This document shows, in pieces, positions 60,116 through 64,000 of a stretch of DNA of 64,000 nucleotides; position 1 is the stretch's first letter, and each line of letters starts with the position of its first letter. Origin of the DNA: Coriaria nepalensis (taxonomy: Eukaryota > Streptophyta > Magnoliopsida > Cucurbitales > Coriariaceae). Below the pieces are notes generated by a model, which was not told the DNA's origin, did not search any database, and was given only the letters and a program-made list of their open reading frames with translations. Location of the stretch: contig CP114492.1 in NCBI GenBank assembly GCA_027186245.1, positions 565,501 through 629,500 on the forward strand. The letters run 5' to 3'. The position numbers and the translations under genes were made by a program.

Positions 60116-63100
60116 TAAACCAACTATGCATATGGAGTACTTGTAAATCCAGGGGCTTGTCTAGACTTTAACATTTGGAGGCTTCGGTATGGGGCAGGTT
60201 GATAATGAATATTTGTAAATCTTCTCTATACTCTAACAAAATTATTTTCTTCATGTTTGATACTACACTTATCGTTTTTCTTAAATTTCCTGCAAGAAAT
60301 ATGTTTTTAATTCATTAAATTATATTTTTAAGAATAATATTTAGAACACCAGATTTTCATCTGAATAAAGTCTCGATTTATTATTCACTTATTAAATATC
60401 TTCATCTCTTTTCTTGTTCATTCACTCTTTCAATTATCACATCTTAGGAGTATAGATAATGTGGATTTAATTTCGTATCCTAATGTATAATTCACATTTA
60501 GTTTTATTTTGTCAAAGTACTTTTGAATAATAGATCTAGATTAGCTTCAAATTCTTCTTCTATTCATCATAATAGTTAGATTTAATTTTCTTAGTAATTG
60601 GCATCATATTTATTATATTTATTTATTATTTTTTAATTAATAGTATGAAATTCATTTTAAATTTCTAACACGCATACATATTTATTCATTTTATTTATTT
60701 TTATTTATTAATAAGATATTTACAACCGTATAATTTTTTAGACCAAAGTCAATTATTATACGGTGACGAATTTTCCCGACGTCAACACCAGTATAAGACT
60801 AGCCTCTAAAACACTTGACAATTTATATTCTCAAAAGTTTTTGATAATACACTTTTACCTTACTAAAAGTAACTTGAGCTTAATCCGTACTATATTAAAA
60901 TCACAAGTATGTGACTAAATAATATAATATATGATATGATTTACTCATGCAAACTTAAAGAATCCTTCTCAAGGTATATACATTAAAGAGAATTCATGGG
61001 ATGTAGACTGTTTAATAGAACTTTTGTGCTATAAACACCTCAAAAGGCCAAAATTATGGCCAAAAGAAAAGGTTGCCCAAGATTGTAAGCTTTTATAATG
61101 TCATGATGAAGTTCAAGATCAATTATGCAATGCTTTTTTTTTTTTTACAAACTTACCAATGCAGTAGCCAGCAATTTAAGGTAGCTACATACATGACTTT
61201 CAGAAAAAGGAAAAAAAATAAGTTGAAAAAAATAAGATGATGTATGAGCTGCCAAAAGGTTCTTGCTTTAAAGTGGAAGAGATTAAAAGGGGACCTCAAA
61301 TGCAACGATGTAGTAGTGATGATGTATGCTCTTGGAAATGAGAGGACCATTTTTTCTTTGAAATTTGAGTAAGCATTTAGACAAGACATGTCTTGGCCCA
61401 TCAAAGCAAAAAATCAATCCCTTTACTTTTCTTTTTAACTCTCTTCTTTTTATACTCTCATTATATATATATATTATTTTTCAAACTTTCATTATTTAAT
61501 AATTAGTTATTTTTTTCTTGTTGGATCTCTCATCATTTTACTCTCTTTACCTAATTACTATTATATTTCTGTTTAATTATAAATATGATAATTATTTTAA
61601 TTATTAAATTTATATATAAAAATAAATAAATACATTAAAATTAGACCGAATCCGCTCTTTAAATTAAAGCACTAAGCCACTAACTTTGTCTCGATCGTTC
61701 AATCGTCGTCGTCAATTTCTTAATCATGTAGTAAAAAGTAAAAAAAAAAAAAACAAGTGGAAACACTCTGGTCGAGCTAGAAGAGGGGGCTAAGTGCCAC
61801 CCTTTTATGGGATACAAATCTATTATAGTTTTCTGTGCCCTATTTGTAGTAAGAGTCTTAATTTAACCCACTAATGATCGAGCTACAGCCTAAACTTTTT
61901 ATTAATTATTATATAGGCTAACCCTCTCTTTCTTTTGTTTAATCATGAAGGGAATCTTACTTTATAATCACTTAGCGAGGGAGTCATTATTTTGTTATGC
62001 ATGTTAGGTGTGCTCTCTAATTTGAAACCCCACATCAAACATTCACTTTTAGTTTGATTATAATCTGTCCCATGACTTCAACCCTTAATTCAAGTGCTCC
62101 TTCTTCTTCCTAGGCAACCATGTCTTCTTTCTTGTCTTTTCGATCTTAACATGTATCCATATTGTTGTAAATAAAGTGCTTTAGTGCCAAAGTAGTGTTA
62201 AAAATCAAAAACACATTCGAGGTTCTTTAATTAGCGTAATAAATTTCAGGTTAAGTTTCTATTATTTATCTTAAACGGAAATTTAAACGATTAATTTAAT
62301 AAATATCTCAATATAATTAAAAATATTATTTTTAAAGATTTAGATATTACTAAAAATAATGCTACGTAGTATTATACTCAAGACACTTAACTAGTAATTA
62401 ATGAACTTCAATGGATTTAGTAGTCAAAGACAAACTCATTTCATATTTTGGGTTTGAAAAATTAGAATTTGGTAATTATTAGAAGATATTTTATGACACA
62501 ATTTTTGTCCCCTTATAAAATATGTTTTGAACTTTGGTCAATTATTTTCATGTTATGTGTTCTTTTGTAATATCGATATAAACAACGAATGTTGACATTC
62601 AAAACGTGTTTCAAACACGAAAAGCATCTAAACTGATTTTTGAAATTCCTTTTAAATGACATTTTCTGGAATAAGTTTTAAAACTCGTCCCACACACAAA
62701 ATGTATGGTCAAATACTCTTGTCGGCTACATGTGTTAAAAACAAAAACAAAAAAAAAAAACATGTTTTATAAACGATGGTCAAGAGGCAATGCTCTAAGT
62801 GAGATCTATATGCTAAATGAGATTTGTAAATATGGAATCAAGCATCTTAGATAAGAGTTAGATGCTCACCATTTTTAGCATTTATATCCAATCTTTTAAC
62901 CTAGCCCATTAGCATGCATTCATGTCGTTATCATATTCCCTCCATTAAATGCTCAATGTCTGCCATATCTCTCTAACTCTCCCATATACATCTATACACA
63001 TACAAAGGCCTAAGATCATTTGAATGTTGATGAACTCGCTAAATGCTAAATGAACTTGATGATTTGATAAGTCACAACGGTAATGATAATAACTGTTAAT

Positions 63101-64000
63101 GAGATTTATTTAATGACTAATACTTGTGATCATTAGACCTAAAATCATCACAATACAAATATATAAGATATCATATTTTGATATCTCTTTATATAAGTCA
63201 TAGCCAAAAGCCTACTAAAAGGGCGAACTATTGGGCATGATCTCAAATGTGTACAGTTTATAGGGTGGTAATATGGAATCCATCACTAAATCCGATGAGT
63301 GATGCACCTTATGCAACAAAGAATCTTTACAAAATAATATAGTTAGAAAATGAGTTTTCTATAAATCCATTGTCTCGTTTACATAAGGAATCACATGATT
63401 TATATGATCAGTCTTTTACGGTTTAACAGTTAAATTATATCATATGATAAATTAGGATATTAGTATGATGGAAGGATTAGTCTAGTACGGTAATAGTCAA
63501 TACGTGTTCTTTTTGGGGTTACTGGATCTTTGTAAAGGTTTCAAATACTTTTCATTACACGGAGACACATACACCTTGTTAAAGGCTAATATGTGTCTGA
63601 TGGTTTAAGTTGATTTGATCATAGATAATGATCATATTAACTGTTTGTTTTGAAAAAATATTTTCAAAGTTAAGCGGTTCAATCGTATAGAATGGATAAA
63701 ACTCACAAAGTGTTATGGGGCCCACCTTTCGTGTGAATAAATAACATATTGGGTTACACACATTATGAACTATTGGATCATTGGTTGGAGTTCTAATCTT
63801 AGACGAATTTAATTCGTTCTTAAAAAACTTAATTTAAAAAGTTAAATAATTAATTAGTTAATTTATTAAGTCTAAATCACACATGCACTACTAGTAGCAC
63901 AACTAAAATGTGATTTAGATTTAATTATTATTGAGTCAAAAAATAATTTTCGAGTCAAATAGAAGATTTGGTTGGATATTAAAGTGTTAATGAGCTTAAT
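60116..64000. other. AT-rich intergenic, no gene seen
   Basis: Nearly 4 kb of A/T-rich DNA to the right edge. I checked both strands for recognisable exons, retrotransposon motifs and CEP-like remnants and saw none. ORFs are short and compositionally random. A small perfect inverted pair TGATCA..TGATCA lies at 63617-63635. Confidence 0.5.

Noticed and set aside
1..64000. CRISPR arrays, operons, tRNA and rRNA genes
   Set aside because: No spaced identical repeats, no ribosome-binding-site gene strings, and no tRNA or rRNA signature (B-box GGTTCGANTCC context) noticed on either strand by eye; a tRNA covariance search would be decisive.

Overview
This is a window of an AT-rich eudicot nuclear genome. 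The signs are spliced genes with GT..AG introns, plant-specific families (CEP peptide precursors, a TPLATE-complex subunit), Ty1/copia relics, short non-autonomous elements and many A/T microsatellites. Nothing bacterial, organellar or viral in replicating form is visible. I cannot name the species.

Layout. (1) 1-3662, + strand: the 3' part of a bL25-like ribosomal protein gene with a GC-AG intron, then a decayed MAP3K (MAPKKK5/YODA-type) locus that lacks its kinase N-lobe and carries a tandemly duplicated exon. (2) 3663-9838: AT-rich intergenic DNA with a candidate MITE, a TRIM-like element and a minus-strand copia relic with YVDD and RNase H remnants. (3) 9840-10738, minus: an atypical short-chain dehydrogenase gene whose last exon(s) are missing. 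(4) 10820-17500: gene-poor, AT-rich, microsatellites and a long imperfect hairpin. (5) 17717-28430, +: a complete 24-exon gene for TWD40-1, a TPLATE endocytic complex subunit, with an AT-AC (U12-type) intron and a Tourist-like MITE in another intron. (6) 30640-32760, minus: a second copia relic. (7) 35485-43766: three intronless CEP peptide-hormone precursors, two on minus and one on plus, with a 356-bp TRIM element between the first two. (8) 45081-58707, minus: a GGQ class-I release-factor-like gene, a 6-exon sulfotransferase-like gene and a 12-exon CTLH/CRA (RanBPM-like) gene. (9) 59010-60115, minus: a broken methionine aminopeptidase gene that has lost a metal-binding Asp. (10) 60120-64000: no gene seen.

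How it fits together. The CEP genes are the likely functional core: secreted precursors that would release 15-residue hydroxyproline peptides of the type known to control root growth and nitrogen-demand signalling. The intact neighbours are housekeeping: endocytosis, organelle translation, sulfotransferase-like and CTLH proteins. From memory, the gene order matches two Arabidopsis segments at once (AT5G66810, CEP5-8, MAPKKK5, L25; and AT3G50590, CEP9, AT3G50620), so this looks like an old CEP locus kept in place across whole-genome duplications. Exon boundaries were read by eye, using reading-frame continuity and family conservation.
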